Positions 1 through 7,569 of a stretch of DNA of 64,000 bases are shown here, one piece after another. The stretch lies in assembly GCA_016716235.1 (NCBI GenBank), contig JADJWS010000005.1, positions 62,001 to 126,000 on the forward strand. Reading direction: 5' to 3'. Made by a program: the position numbers and the translations under genes. Each line of letters starts with the position of its first letter. The stretch's first letter is position 1. Below the pieces are notes generated by a model. It made no database searches. It was not told where the DNA came from and saw only the letters and a program-made list of their open reading frames with translations. The DNA is from Candidatus Defluviilinea gracilis (GTDB taxonomy: Bacteria; Chloroflexota; Anaerolineae; Anaerolineales; Villigracilaceae).

Positions 1-1
1 G

Positions 2-91
2 GGCGCGGCAATCGCCACCCTGACGTTTGCCATTCTAATGACGGGCGTCCTGTTCTGGCTGTATTTCTCTCGCAAGCAGGCGACGGAATAG
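2..91 (+). CDS. Sugar ABC transporter permease, C-terminal end (partial)
   Basis: Only the last 29 codons are in the window, ending in TAG just before the next permease. The visible peptide is a hydrophobic helix followed by a basic tail ending SRKQATE, which is how MalF/UgpA-type inner-membrane permeases end. The gene directly downstream is the MalG-type partner, so this is inferred to be the first permease of a carbohydrate ABC importer. The call rests mainly on context because no permease motif lies in the visible part. Confidence 0.7.
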   Translation, partial: GAAIATLTFAILMTGVLFWLYFSRKQATE

Positions 92-101
92 GAGGCGCGC
101 G

Positions 102-929
102 ATGCGTTTGAATAAACCCCAACTGCTATTTACTTATATTGTTCTTGGCATTTGGTCGCTTATCGTCCTGTTCCCGATCTGGACTCTCGTGGTAAATTCC
201 TTCAAACCGCAGAAGCAGATTTTCAAAGACCCGTTCGGGTTGCCGGAAACTTTCACGTTAGACGGCTATCGCGAAGCTTGGAATAACGGACGGTTCGACC
301 TGTATTTCATCAACACCCTCATTGTGACGGCGATCGCGCTCGGGCTGATCCTCTTCATCGGCTCGATGGCGGCGTACGCGCTCGCAAAGTGGAAATCGCC
401 GGTCTCCAGTTTCCTGTACGTATTTTTCATCGCCGGTTTGATGATTCCCATCCGCCTCGGCACGCTCGACCTCGTGCGGCTGATCAAGGCGCTCAATTTG
501 CAGGATACTTATTGGAGTCTCATCCCTGTGTATGTTGCCATGGGGATGCCAATCGCAACCTTCGTGTTGACCGCCTTCATCAAAGAGTTGCCCGGCGAAA
601 TGTTCGAGGCGGCGAAGATAGACGGCGCGACCGAATGGCAGGTGTATTCCCGCATCGTCCTGCCGCTTATGCGCCCCGCGCTGGCGACGGTGGCGATCTT
701 CAACATGATAAAAATCTGGAACGACTTTTGGTTCCCGCTCGTGTTCATCCGCGCGGAGGAATCGCGCACGGTGGCGCTGGGCGTCTCTCTGCTCTTCGGG
801 CAATATCGCACCGACTGGACGCGCGCGCTTGCCGTCCTCTCGCTGGCGGCGGTGCCTATGCTGATCTTGTATATGATCCTGGCGCGCGAATTCATCAAAG
901 GGCTTACCGCCGGGGCTGTGAAAGGCTAG
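102..929 (+). CDS. Carbohydrate ABC transporter permease (MalG family)
   Basis: This 275-aa inner-membrane protein has a first membrane helix near residues 10-32 and several further hydrophobic segments. The EAA-type cytoplasmic loop that contacts the ATPase is visible around residues 165-185 (EAAKIDGATEWQVYSRIVLP). Length and motif fit CUT1 sugar permeases. An AGGAGG ribosome binding site lies just upstream of the ATG, which supports the start. It sits 10 bp after the other permease and directly before a UroD-fold gene and a SIS isomerase, so the importer probably handles an amino sugar or oligosaccharide; the substrate itself is inference. The ATPase and binding protein are not in the window. 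Confidence 0.9.
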   Translation: MRLNKPQLLFTYIVLGIWSLIVLFPIWTLVVNSFKPQKQIFKDPFGLPETFTLDGYREAWNNGRFDLYFINTLIVTAIALGLILFIGSMAAYALAKWKSPVSSFLYVFFIAGLMIPIRLGTLDLVRLIKALNLQDTYWSLIPVYVAMGMPIATFVLTAFIKELPGEMFEAAKIDGATEWQVYSRIVLPLMRPALATVAIFNMIKIWNDFWFPLVFIRAEESRTVALGVSLLFGQYRTDWTRALAVLSLAAVPMLILYMILAREFIKGLTAGAVKG

Positions 930-931
930 GC

Positions 932-2119
932 ATGAACGGCAGGGAACGCATGGCGCTTGCCATGCGCCACGAAGAAGCCGACCGTGTCCCGGTCATGTGC
1001 CAATTGGCGTTGGGACATTATTTTTTAAACGCCGGTCTTGCCCCGCATGAAATCTGGTTCAGCAGTGAAGGCTTTGCCGAAGCCCTCGTCACGATGCAAA
1101 GGCGCTATCAATTCGATGGGATTTTGATCAACCTGCCGGGGCGACCCCGCGGATTTTTGAACCAGATCAAAAGCGTAGAGAAGACGAAGAAGGGCGAACT
1201 TGTGACGTGGAAAAACGGGCACGTGACCGTCATCCCTTGGGATGACAACGCCCAATACGTTTACACCGCCCGCCCCGATCTCACACCTCGCGCCGACTTG
1301 GGGGTGCTTGATCCAGACCATTTGGAGGATGTTGACCAATTCCCCGGCTATCTCTGGAATACCTATCATGTGCCGTGGATCGAGGGCAAAGCGGATACCG
1401 GGTTGCTGAACGAAATCCCCGATTATTTTTTTGATACGATCGACCTTGTCCGCGAGAAAACAAGAGGCGAAGTTTCGGTGCATGGCGAAGTTTTCTCGCC
1501 GTTCACGCATTATCTCGAGTTGTTTGGATACATGAACGCGATTATCGGATTAGTGAAGAGCAAGGAGAAGGTGAAGGCGTTGTTGGACCGTCTCACAGAC
1601 GCGACGATTGCCTGGGCGGTCGCTCAAGCCCGACATGGGGTTGACGCGGTGCTTATTTCATCCGCGTTTGCGGGCGGCGGGTTCTTATCCCCAAAGATGT
1701 ACGCGGAATACATCCTTCCGTATGAACAAAAATTGGCAGACGCCGTTCGCGCTTGCGGCGCGCCGGTGTACACGCACACGTGCGGCAAGATCGGCGACCG
1801 ACTCGATCTAATGGAGCAGACGCATACGATGGGCATTGACACGCTCGACCCGCATCCGCTTGGCAACGTGGAATTGGCAGATGCGAAGAAGGGCGTGGGT
1901 CAGCGGATGTTTTTGAAGGGCAATATGAATTCGGTGTCGCTTCTTGAATACACTACAAAGGAACAAGTGATCGCCGAAGCGACGGAACGGATTATTATCG
2001 GCAAGCCGGGCGGCGGATATATTTTGAGTTCGGCGTGTTCGATCGCGCCGCGCGTGGAACCGTGGAAGATCGAACTGTTCGCCCCGCTTGCCGAGGAAAT
2101 TGGACGGTACCACACATGA
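932..2119 (+). CDS. Uroporphyrinogen decarboxylase-fold protein (MtaA/CmuA-like)
   Basis: The product is 395 aa from the ATG at 932, two bases after the permease stop; the open frame extends further upstream but only inside the permease gene. The TIM-barrel UroD family signature is clear (opening NGRERMALAMRHEEADRVPV). It keeps a His-x-Cys pair at about residues 282-284 (THTCGK) and a second Cys near 369 (SSACSI). These match the zinc ligands of the corrinoid methyltransferase branch (MtaA/MtbA) rather than haem-pathway HemE. Its place between a sugar importer and a SIS isomerase is not explained by haem synthesis. A zinc-dependent methyl-transfer or lyase-like reaction is possible but the substrate is unknown. 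Confidence 0.75.
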   Translation: MNGRERMALAMRHEEADRVPVMCQLALGHYFLNAGLAPHEIWFSSEGFAEALVTMQRRYQFDGILINLPGRPRGFLNQIKSVEKTKKGELVTWKNGHVTVIPWDDNAQYVYTARPDLTPRADLGVLDPDHLEDVDQFPGYLWNTYHVPWIEGKADTGLLNEIPDYFFDTIDLVREKTRGEVSVHGEVFSPFTHYLELFGYMNAIIGLVKSKEKVKALLDRLTDATIAWAVAQARHGVDAVLISSAFAGGGFLSPKMYAEYILPYEQKLADAVRACGAPVYTHTCGKIGDRLDLMEQTHTMGIDTLDPHPLGNVELADAKKGVGQRMFLKGNMNSVSLLEYTTKEQVIAEATERIIIGKPGGGYILSSACSIAPRVEPWKIELFAPLAEEIGRYHT

Positions 2120-3153
2120 CGCTGTATTCCGAGATTAACGAACAACCTGAACGGATCAAACGCTTGCTTGCCTCGCAGAGAAAGAACATTGAGCGTGTTG
2201 CGACTGCCATTCGAAAACACGGTGTTGACTATGTCTTTCTCGCCGCGCGCGGGACTTCGGATAACGCGGGCAGGTACGCGAATTATCTGCTCGGCGCAAT
2301 GAATGGATTGCCACTCGCGCTGGCGACTCCGTCGCTGTTCACGTATTACAACCGCCCGCCGAAACTAAAAAACGCCCTGGTTGTTGGTATTTCGCAATCG
2401 GGCGCGTCGCCTGATATTGTGGCGGTATTGGAAGAGGGGAAGAAGCAGGGGTGCCTGACGCTTTCGATCACAAATGAGTCAAACTCGCCGCTCGCGCATG
2501 TCTCTGACTTCGTGCTGGATATTCAAGCGGGCGCGGAGAAAGCCGTCGCCGCGACGAAGACCTACACCACTGAGTTGATGACGGTTGCGATGTTGTCTGC
2601 CGCGCTGAACGGAAATCAAAAGCAATGGGGCGAGTTGAAACAGGTTGCAGGTTGGATGAAATCTGTTTTGAAGCATCACGATTATATTTCCGAGGCTGTG
2701 CAGCGCTATCGCTACATTGACCAGACCGTTGTGCTGGGGCGGGGATTCAATTACGCCACCGCGTTCGAGTGGGCGTTGAAGTTGAAAGAGTTATCGTACA
2801 TCATCGCCGAGCCGTACTCCTCCGCCGACTTTGCGCACGGACCGATCGCGCTGGTGGAGAGCGGCTACCCCGTCTTTGCCGTCGCGCCGAAGGGGAAGGT
2901 GTTTAATTCGATGTTGCAGATGCTTCAACGGTTGAAAAAAGATATTTCAGCGGAATTGGTTGTGATCTCGAACGATAAACGCGCGTTATCGCTTGCTCAA
3001 ATTCCCCTGTCCATTCCCGCCGATGTGCCAGAGTGGCTTTCGCCGCTGGTCACAATTTTGCCAGCGCAATTGTTCGCCTATCATCTCACACTGGCAAAGG
3101 GATTCGATACCGAAAAGCCGCGCACGATCCATAAAGTGACGAAGACGAAATAA
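2116..3153 (+). CDS. SIS-domain sugar isomerase/deaminase (GlmS isomerase-half type)
   Basis: A cytoplasmic protein of 345 aa made of two SIS domains and lacking the N-terminal glutaminase domain of GlmS. The first SIS domain carries AARGTSDNAGRYA and a phosphosugar loop GISQSGASPD. The second carries ALKLKELSYIIAEPYSSADF followed by HGP, typical of GlmS-like phosphosugar binding. Such stand-alone proteins deaminate or isomerise amino-sugar phosphates. The ATG at 2116 overlaps the preceding stop codon (ATGA), so the genes are translationally coupled. A longer in-frame start is possible at 2035 but would run inside the upstream gene. Coupling to a sugar importer suggests a role in amino-sugar catabolism (inference). 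Confidence 0.82.
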   Translation: MTLYSEINEQPERIKRLLASQRKNIERVATAIRKHGVDYVFLAARGTSDNAGRYANYLLGAMNGLPLALATPSLFTYYNRPPKLKNALVVGISQSGASPDIVAVLEEGKKQGCLTLSITNESNSPLAHVSDFVLDIQAGAEKAVAATKTYTTELMTVAMLSAALNGNQKQWGELKQVAGWMKSVLKHHDYISEAVQRYRYIDQTVVLGRGFNYATAFEWALKLKELSYIIAEPYSSADFAHGPIALVESGYPVFAVAPKGKVFNSMLQMLQRLKKDISAELVVISNDKRALSLAQIPLSIPADVPEWLSPLVTILPAQLFAYHLTLAKGFDTEKPRTIHKVTKTK

Positions 3154-3164
3154 TTTATTGAGTC

Positions 3165-3277
3165 ATGTCATGCTGAGCCCTTCGACAGGCTCAGGATAAA
3201 CTCCGCGAAGCATCTCAGACGCGACAAGCAGAGACCCTTCGGTCGTGGCGCGAAGCGCCACTCCCTCAGGGTGACAT
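3165..3277. repeat. Dispersed palindromic repeat, CTGAG/GAAG family
   Basis: This is an intergenic unit bounded by ATGTCATGCTGAG on the left and CTCAGGGTGACAT on the right. It contains several nested hairpins (CCCTTCGACAGG, GGCGCGAAGCGCC). Related units in the window lie at 8734-8822, 12271-12367, 43317-43380 with 44625-44636, and 45203-45284. Open frames through it read as HPEGVALRATTEGS-like peptides and are not genes. Confidence 0.75.
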
Positions 3278-3281
3278 TCAA

Positions 3282-3467
3282 CTACCTTCTTGGTCTCATC
3301 CATCGTCCACCCATCACGAGAGACAATAAAACGAACACAATTGCAATCCACGAAAACGCGGTGTTGTCGGTGGATAGTCCAATGGTGAGGAAGACGAGTC
3401 CAAGCGCGAGAAAAATTATCGAGGAGTTTTTGCGGTTCATAGGCGGAATTATACTTTTGCGCATCAT
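3282..3467 (-). CDS. Small two-helix membrane protein, unknown function
   Basis: A 61-aa protein (or 52 aa from the second in-frame ATG). It contains two adjacent hydrophobic stretches, about residues 16-30 and 37-54, with a basic tail ending RWMRPRR, so it should be a hairpin in the inner membrane. No family was recognised. A weak AAGG-type ribosome binding site precedes the first ATG. It lies on the opposite strand between the sugar operon and the ATP-grasp genes, directly after a dispersed repeat. It is judged real because of its membrane-protein composition and the lack of any competing frame. Confidence 0.5.
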   Translation of the reverse strand: MMRKSIIPPMNRKNSSIIFLALGLVFLTIGLSTDNTAFSWIAIVFVLLSLVMGGRWMRPRR

Positions 3468-3485
3468 GGTTCAGCCTTAATAAAT

Positions 3486-3515
3486 TTGTCTTTGAATTGA
3501 AAGTTGTGCGATAAT
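3486..3515 (+). promoter_or_regulatory. Sigma-70-type promoter of the ATP-grasp pair
   Basis: A -35 box TTGTCT (3486-3491) and a -10 box GATAAT (3510-3515) are separated by 18 bp. A GAGGTGAT ribosome binding site follows at 3533-3540, just before the ATG at 3543. Confidence 0.6.
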
Positions 3516-3542
3516 GAATCAAATCTCTACGCGAGGTGATTC

Positions 3543-4508
3543 ATGCGAGTCTGCATTCTCTCCGATGAAAAGATCGAAGACTTCAACCCGACGCAATTCA
3601 TGGAAGGGTATGACTGGGAATTTGTCACGATGACGAATCCCATCATCGATACGTTGCGCGCGCTCGATGCCCGCCATGAATTCGATGTGTATATCAACTT
3701 GTGCGAAGGCTATGAAAAAGACGATCACGACGAAGAAGGCTACGAGGGAGTCGATGTGATCAAAGCGTTGGAAGAGTTGAACCTTCCGTTCACAGGCGCG
3801 GACTCAACATTTTTCGACCCGACGCGCGAGCAGATGCAAGCCGCCGCCGACGCGCACGGGGTTGGATTCGCCAAAGGATACCGGGTCAGTTCGCCCGTCG
3901 AAGCGAAGCGACTTGTCGAGGGACTGCGATATCCGATCATGGTGAAGCATCCACAGAGCTATGGAAGCACGGGAATGATCAAAGAGTCGCGGTGCGATTC
4001 GCTCGAAGAAGTGCTGGCGCAAGTGGAGCGCGTCTGCAAAGAATATGGCGCAGCGCGGATGGAGGAATTTATCGTCGGCAGGGAGTTCAATGTGCTGGTC
4101 GTGGATAACCCCGATGACTTCAGCAAGCCGATCGCGTATCCGCCGACCGAGTTGGTGTTTCCGCCCGGCGAAGAATTTTGGCACACGGTTGTGAAATGGG
4201 ACACGTCGCTCCCGTTCAACTTTGCGCGCGTCGCTGACCCTGAGTTGATCCCGCGCTTGCAAGATATTGGCGTGCGGATGTATCAAGCCATCGGCGCGGT
4301 GAGTTATGGGCGTTGCGATGTGCGGATGAATGAACGCGGCGAGATGTTCATCCTTGAGATCAACCCGAACCCCGCGATCATGCTTCGCCCCGATGAGTTC
4401 GGTCCCGCTGATTTTATGATCCTGTACGACGAGGGCGGTTACAAAGTTTTCTTCGACCGCATGTTCCGCGTGGCAAAACTGCGACAGGCAATGCGCGCGG
4501 CGCGTTGA
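3543..4508 (+). CDS. ATP-grasp ligase-like protein, copy 1
   Basis: The 321-aa cytoplasmic protein has the ATP-grasp fold as in D-Ala-D-Ala ligase. Visible elements are LNLPFTGADSTFF near residue 82, the nucleotide-binding lysine and glycine loop in MVKHPQSYGSTGM, the acidic EEFIVGREFNVLVV strand, and the metal-ligand segment FILEINPNP near the C terminus. Catalytic residues look intact, so it should join a carboxylate to an amine using ATP, but the substrate is unknown. It is not a canonical Ddl because the N-terminal domain opens MRVCILSDEKIEDFNP. The next gene is a close paralogue in tandem, separated by 6 bp, so the two are cotranscribed from the promoter at 3486-3515. Confidence 0.8.
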   Translation: MRVCILSDEKIEDFNPTQFMEGYDWEFVTMTNPIIDTLRALDARHEFDVYINLCEGYEKDDHDEEGYEGVDVIKALEELNLPFTGADSTFFDPTREQMQAAADAHGVGFAKGYRVSSPVEAKRLVEGLRYPIMVKHPQSYGSTGMIKESRCDSLEEVLAQVERVCKEYGAARMEEFIVGREFNVLVVDNPDDFSKPIAYPPTELVFPPGEEFWHTVVKWDTSLPFNFARVADPELIPRLQDIGVRMYQAIGAVSYGRCDVRMNERGEMFILEINPNPAIMLRPDEFGPADFMILYDEGGYKVFFDRMFRVAKLRQAMRAAR

Positions 4509-4514
4509 GGCTGT

Positions 4515-5462
4515 ATGCGTGTCTGCCTGTTGACCGACGAAAAGGTCGAGGATTTCAACCCTGAGGTTTACTTCAAAAATTACGATTGGGATTATGTCAC
4601 GGTTGCTCCGCCCGTAACCGAGTTCATAACCGAGTTGTCACACTCGCGCCATTATGATGTGTACTTGAATATTTATGAGGGGGAGGATGCAAAGGAGAGT
4701 TCGGGTTTGCAATTCGTTCAAGCGCTTGAGAAATTGAACCTTCCGTTCACAGGCGCGGAGTCGAAATTCTATCGTTCCACGCGGGAGGAAATGCAAGCGG
4801 CGGCGGAGGCGTATCAAATCCGTTTTGCGCGCGGATTCCATGCCGAGTCGCTCGAAGATTTGAAACAGGCGGATGGACTTTCGTATCCCTTGATCGTGAA
4901 GCATCCGAATAGTTTTGCCAGCGCGGGATTAACGAAGGAATCGCGCGTGACGAATCCTGATGAATTACGAATCCAATTTGAGCGAATGTCCGAAGCCTAC
5001 GGATCAGCCCGCGTGGAGGAGTTTATCGAAGGGCGGGAGTTCTCTTGTCTGGTCGTTGAAAACGCGGACGATGCCCAGTCTCCGTTTGCATATTCCCCGG
5101 CGGAAGTGTTGTTCCCTGAAGGCGAAACCTTTTTACACGAAGCCGCCAAATGGTACAGTTTTGATATTTTTGTTATCCCGCTGAATGACGATGCGCTCAC
5201 CGCTCGAATTCAAGATGTGTGCCGCAAATTTTTCCTTGCCATGGATGGGAACGGATACGCGCGGCTTGACCTGCGCGTGAGACCGAACGGCGAGATCGTG
5301 ATCATCGAGATCAATCCCAACTGCGGAATTTTGTATTACGGTCCCAACGACCGCAGTCACTCCGACTTGCCGATCTCATGGGACGCGGCGGGGCATGACG
5401 GTTTTCTGGATCGTATTTTTCGCGCCGCGATCAAGAGGCGGGCGATGAGGGCGGGTTCTTGA
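4515..5462 (+). CDS. ATP-grasp ligase-like protein, copy 2 (tandem paralogue)
   Basis: The 315-aa protein is clearly homologous to the upstream gene over its whole length. The start is MRVCLLTDEKVEDFNP, the FTGAESKF and TREEMQAAAEAY segments match, and IEINPNCG keeps the metal ligands. The two proteins have diverged substantially, so the duplication is old. The ATP-binding lysine (LIVKHPNSFASAG) and the EEFIEGREF strand are retained. Only 6 bp separate it from copy 1. Two diverged subunits or two enzymes acting on related substrates are both possible. Confidence 0.8.
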   Translation: MRVCLLTDEKVEDFNPEVYFKNYDWDYVTVAPPVTEFITELSHSRHYDVYLNIYEGEDAKESSGLQFVQALEKLNLPFTGAESKFYRSTREEMQAAAEAYQIRFARGFHAESLEDLKQADGLSYPLIVKHPNSFASAGLTKESRVTNPDELRIQFERMSEAYGSARVEEFIEGREFSCLVVENADDAQSPFAYSPAEVLFPEGETFLHEAAKWYSFDIFVIPLNDDALTARIQDVCRKFFLAMDGNGYARLDLRVRPNGEIVIIEINPNCGILYYGPNDRSHSDLPISWDAAGHDGFLDRIFRAAIKRRAMRAGS

Positions 5463-5473
5463 ATCAAAACCTT

Positions 5474-5541
5474 AGCCACGGATTTCACAGATTAGCGCGG
5501 ATTTTTTTTAATCTGTGTGAATCCGTGTAATCCGTGGCAGG
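5474..5541. repeat. Intergenic inverted repeat, CCACGGATT type
   Basis: An imperfect palindrome running from CCACGGATTTCACAG to CTGTGTGAATCCGTG and ATCCGTGG, with an AT-rich loop. It lies between convergent genes (end of ATP-grasp copy 2 and end of the ankyrin gene), so it could act as a bidirectional terminator. Similar sequences are common as repeats in this type of genome. Confidence 0.6.
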
Positions 5542-5564
5542 AAGTTCATTCTTGGGTAGGAGAT

Positions 5565-5963
5565 TTACTTTAACTGCGATTCTAAAAACTCCAATACGGC
5601 TTTCGCATCTTCGCCGCCTGCTTTGGCGTGGGCGATCAAAGGGATGCCGTGCGGTCCCGGTGTGTTGATTGCCTCAGGGTAGGCGGTCAGCGCGGCTTTG
5701 ACGATCTCCAAATTGCCCAGCATCGCGGCGACAAAAAGATCAATTCTCGCGCCATGCTCCAGTAAAAAGTTGGCGATATCTTTTCTGCCCATGTGACCAG
5801 CCGCTCCGAGAGCGGATTCAAAGTCGCCGCCGCCCCAGTCCCATGTTGCGTTGACGAGGGCGGGTTCCTGCGCGAGCAACTCTTTCACGCGGTTCAAGTC
5901 GCTGTGCGCAACAGCGACAAATTCCTGAACAAGTTTTGATTCGAGCGCGGGTTTGGTGTCCAT
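5565..5963 (-). CDS. Ankyrin-repeat protein
   Basis: A short 132-aa soluble protein with three to four ankyrin-type helix pairs: LNRVKELLAQEPALVN, RKDIANFLLEHGARID, and NLEIVKAALTAYPEAINTPG followed by GIPLIAHAKAGGEDAKAV. There is no signal peptide. Ankyrin repeats bind proteins, and small bacterial ones like this are of unknown target. The start has a good ribosome binding site (AAGGAGAA before ATG). It is transcribed convergently to the ATP-grasp pair and is probably monocistronic. Confidence 0.8.
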   Translation of the reverse strand: MDTKPALESKLVQEFVAVAHSDLNRVKELLAQEPALVNATWDWGGGDFESALGAAGHMGRKDIANFLLEHGARIDLFVAAMLGNLEIVKAALTAYPEAINTPGPHGIPLIAHAKAGGEDAKAVLEFLESQLK

Positions 5964-6000
5964 TTTTCTCCTTGATATTAGACCCTATCGGAAATAATTT

Positions 6001-6078
6001 TTAGGACGCAGATGAACGCTGATTCACTCCGATTAAAAGAGAGAAAAAATCTGCGCTTTCTGCGTTTTTCAGCGTCCA
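6001..6078. repeat. Intergenic inverted repeat, GGACGCAGAT/CAGCGT type
   Basis: An imperfect palindrome with left arm GGACGCAGATGAACGCTGATT and right arm rich in CTGCG, CAGCGTCC. Related copies lie at about 22868-22903 and 59047-59128. No open frame or other signal was seen in this gap. Confidence 0.55.
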
Positions 6079-6114
6079 ACTTTGTCTTATTACCGACAAA
6101 GTCTTGCGATGGGA

Positions 6115-7482
6115 TCAATGAATTTTTTTCACTTCGGAATATTTGCTTGAATTGTCAAACTGTCCATCTTTCAATGTTGCGTTGAAGAAAGAAAGCAAGT
6201 AGTCATTTACAATCCTTGTCACGAGTTTCCCGTTGATCGGACCTTTCAGTCCAAGTTGCGGGGCGAGAGGAGAAAGCAGAGGCAGGTCGGTGAAATCGTA
6301 ATGGGCAGTCCCCTCAATTTTGATCACGCCGAAGGGTTGTTTGACGTTTGGATAAAACCGATTGAACAATTCGTTGTTGCGGCTGTCAACCTCGTCTGCC
6401 CAGACCTGACTGAACATGAAGAACGACGGTTGAGTCACTCCGTTGTCAATCACTTCGTATGAAACGGGACGCATGAACGGGTCCATGCCGAGCAGGGCGA
6501 TGCAACGCGAGTCCGTGCCGCAGAATTGGATCGCCGCGCCGCCTCCGGTGGAATGTCCGTAGACGCCGACGTGGGAGAGATCAAGTTTGTCTGCAAACGG
6601 AGTTTGCGAACTGCTATTCATCACGGCTAACACGTCGAGCGTGTACCCCAAGTCGCCAGCCCATTGATTAACCAATTTTTGCGCGGTCGCTTCGTACTCC
6701 GCGGTGGGAGTTTCGTCGGGAGGCAATGCCGACGGGTTGTTCAACGCCACGTCGCCATTTGGGAAAACCGTCACGACCGCGCCGTAGGTGTGTTGCACGC
6801 CGACCACAACGTATCCGTGACTGGCGAGTTCAAGGGCTTGCTCGGTGTTCTGCGCGTTGAATCCGTTCCAACCGTGTGAAAATAGGATCACGGGATACGA
6901 TTTCTCTCTACGGGCAACTTCAGTTTCTTTGTATGCGGGGATTTTTACCAACGCAAGATGATCGAGGAAAAACGAAGGCAGACCGATGTGGCTCGCAATT
7001 GCGGGCGCGTAAATCTTTGCGTCCGTCATCCACGGCGCGCGCTTGGCGGATGAGTCCGCTTCAGACGGGTACCAAATTTGAATCATGAAGCGACGCGCTT
7101 CGTCTTTGCCCGAATAGATCTCGCGGCGCGAGTCATCCGTCAATTCGTAGATGCGCGTGCCGACGGCGGTGTAAGGTCCGCTGGGATTGGCGATGCGCGG
7201 AACAGGCAGAAGGATAGGAAGAGCCGTCGCGAGTGCGAGCAGGATGAACGTTAGAAATGAAGCGATGCACTTTATTTCCACATGAAAGATGACAAGAATC
7301 GAAAAGATGATCGTCAGCGCATACAATGGAATCATCTGCCAGCGATAACCTTCAACAACAAAATGGATCAGAATCAACGCGAGCGCGAGTAGCGGCAGAT
7401 AACGAACCATCATTGGGCGCGGCGCGCGCCATAGCAGATGAACGGCGAGCAGGATGGGTGTGATGATCTCAAGTAATCGCAT
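6115..7482 (-). CDS. Membrane-anchored alpha/beta hydrolase (PAF-acetylhydrolase/dienelactone hydrolase-like)
   Basis: The product has 455 aa. Four hydrophobic segments lie in the first 110 residues, followed by an extracytoplasmic or cytoplasmic alpha/beta hydrolase domain. The nucleophile elbow GHSTGGGAA is clear, as is the oxyanion region VILFSHGWNGFNAQNTEQA, and a late His (GTAHYDF) could complete a triad, as in platelet-activating-factor acetylhydrolase-like esterases. The start is set at 7482 rather than 7497, because TACAAT lies exactly six bases before this ATG with no ribosome binding site, a layout seen at several other genes here. It is divergent from the gene at 7570. The substrate is probably a lipid ester but is not determined. 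Confidence 0.8.
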   Translation of the reverse strand: MRLLEIITPILLAVHLLWRAPRPMMVRYLPLLALALILIHFVVEGYRWQMIPLYALTIIFSILVIFHVEIKCIASFLTFILLALATALPILLPVPRIANPSGPYTAVGTRIYELTDDSRREIYSGKDEARRFMIQIWYPSEADSSAKRAPWMTDAKIYAPAIASHIGLPSFFLDHLALVKIPAYKETEVARREKSYPVILFSHGWNGFNAQNTEQALELASHGYVVVGVQHTYGAVVTVFPNGDVALNNPSALPPDETPTAEYEATAQKLVNQWAGDLGYTLDVLAVMNSSSQTPFADKLDLSHVGVYGHSTGGGAAIQFCGTDSRCIALLGMDPFMRPVSYEVIDNGVTQPSFFMFSQVWADEVDSRNNELFNRFYPNVKQPFGVIKIEGTAHYDFTDLPLLSPLAPQLGLKGPINGKLVTRIVNDYLLSFFNATLKDGQFDNSSKYSEVKKIH

Positions 7483-7488
7483 GGCACG

Positions 7489-7494
7489 ATTGTA
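7489..7494 (-). promoter_or_regulatory. Leaderless-type -10 box of the hydrolase gene
   Basis: TACAAT on the minus strand, followed by six bases and the ATG at 7482. No Shine-Dalgarno sequence is present. Transcription would start at or next to the start codon. Confidence 0.55.
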
Positions 7495-7557
7495 CATGAA
7501 ATCCCGCGTTGCTGTCGGAGCGTCGCGCAGACCCCGACGAATAAAGTTCGGGCGGGG

Positions 7558-7563
7558 TACAAT
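7558..7563 (+). promoter_or_regulatory. Leaderless-type -10 box of the spermidine-synthase-fold gene
   Basis: TACAAT followed by six bases and the ATG at 7570, with no ribosome binding site. It mirrors the divergent promoter at 7489-7494. Confidence 0.55.
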
Positions 7564-7569
7564 CGGCGC

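Noticed and set aside
258..803. Long open frames on the minus strand within the permease and UroD genes
   Set aside because: They are antisense shadows of GC-rich genes: charged, repetitive residue composition, no ribosome binding site, and strong coding evidence on the plus strand.
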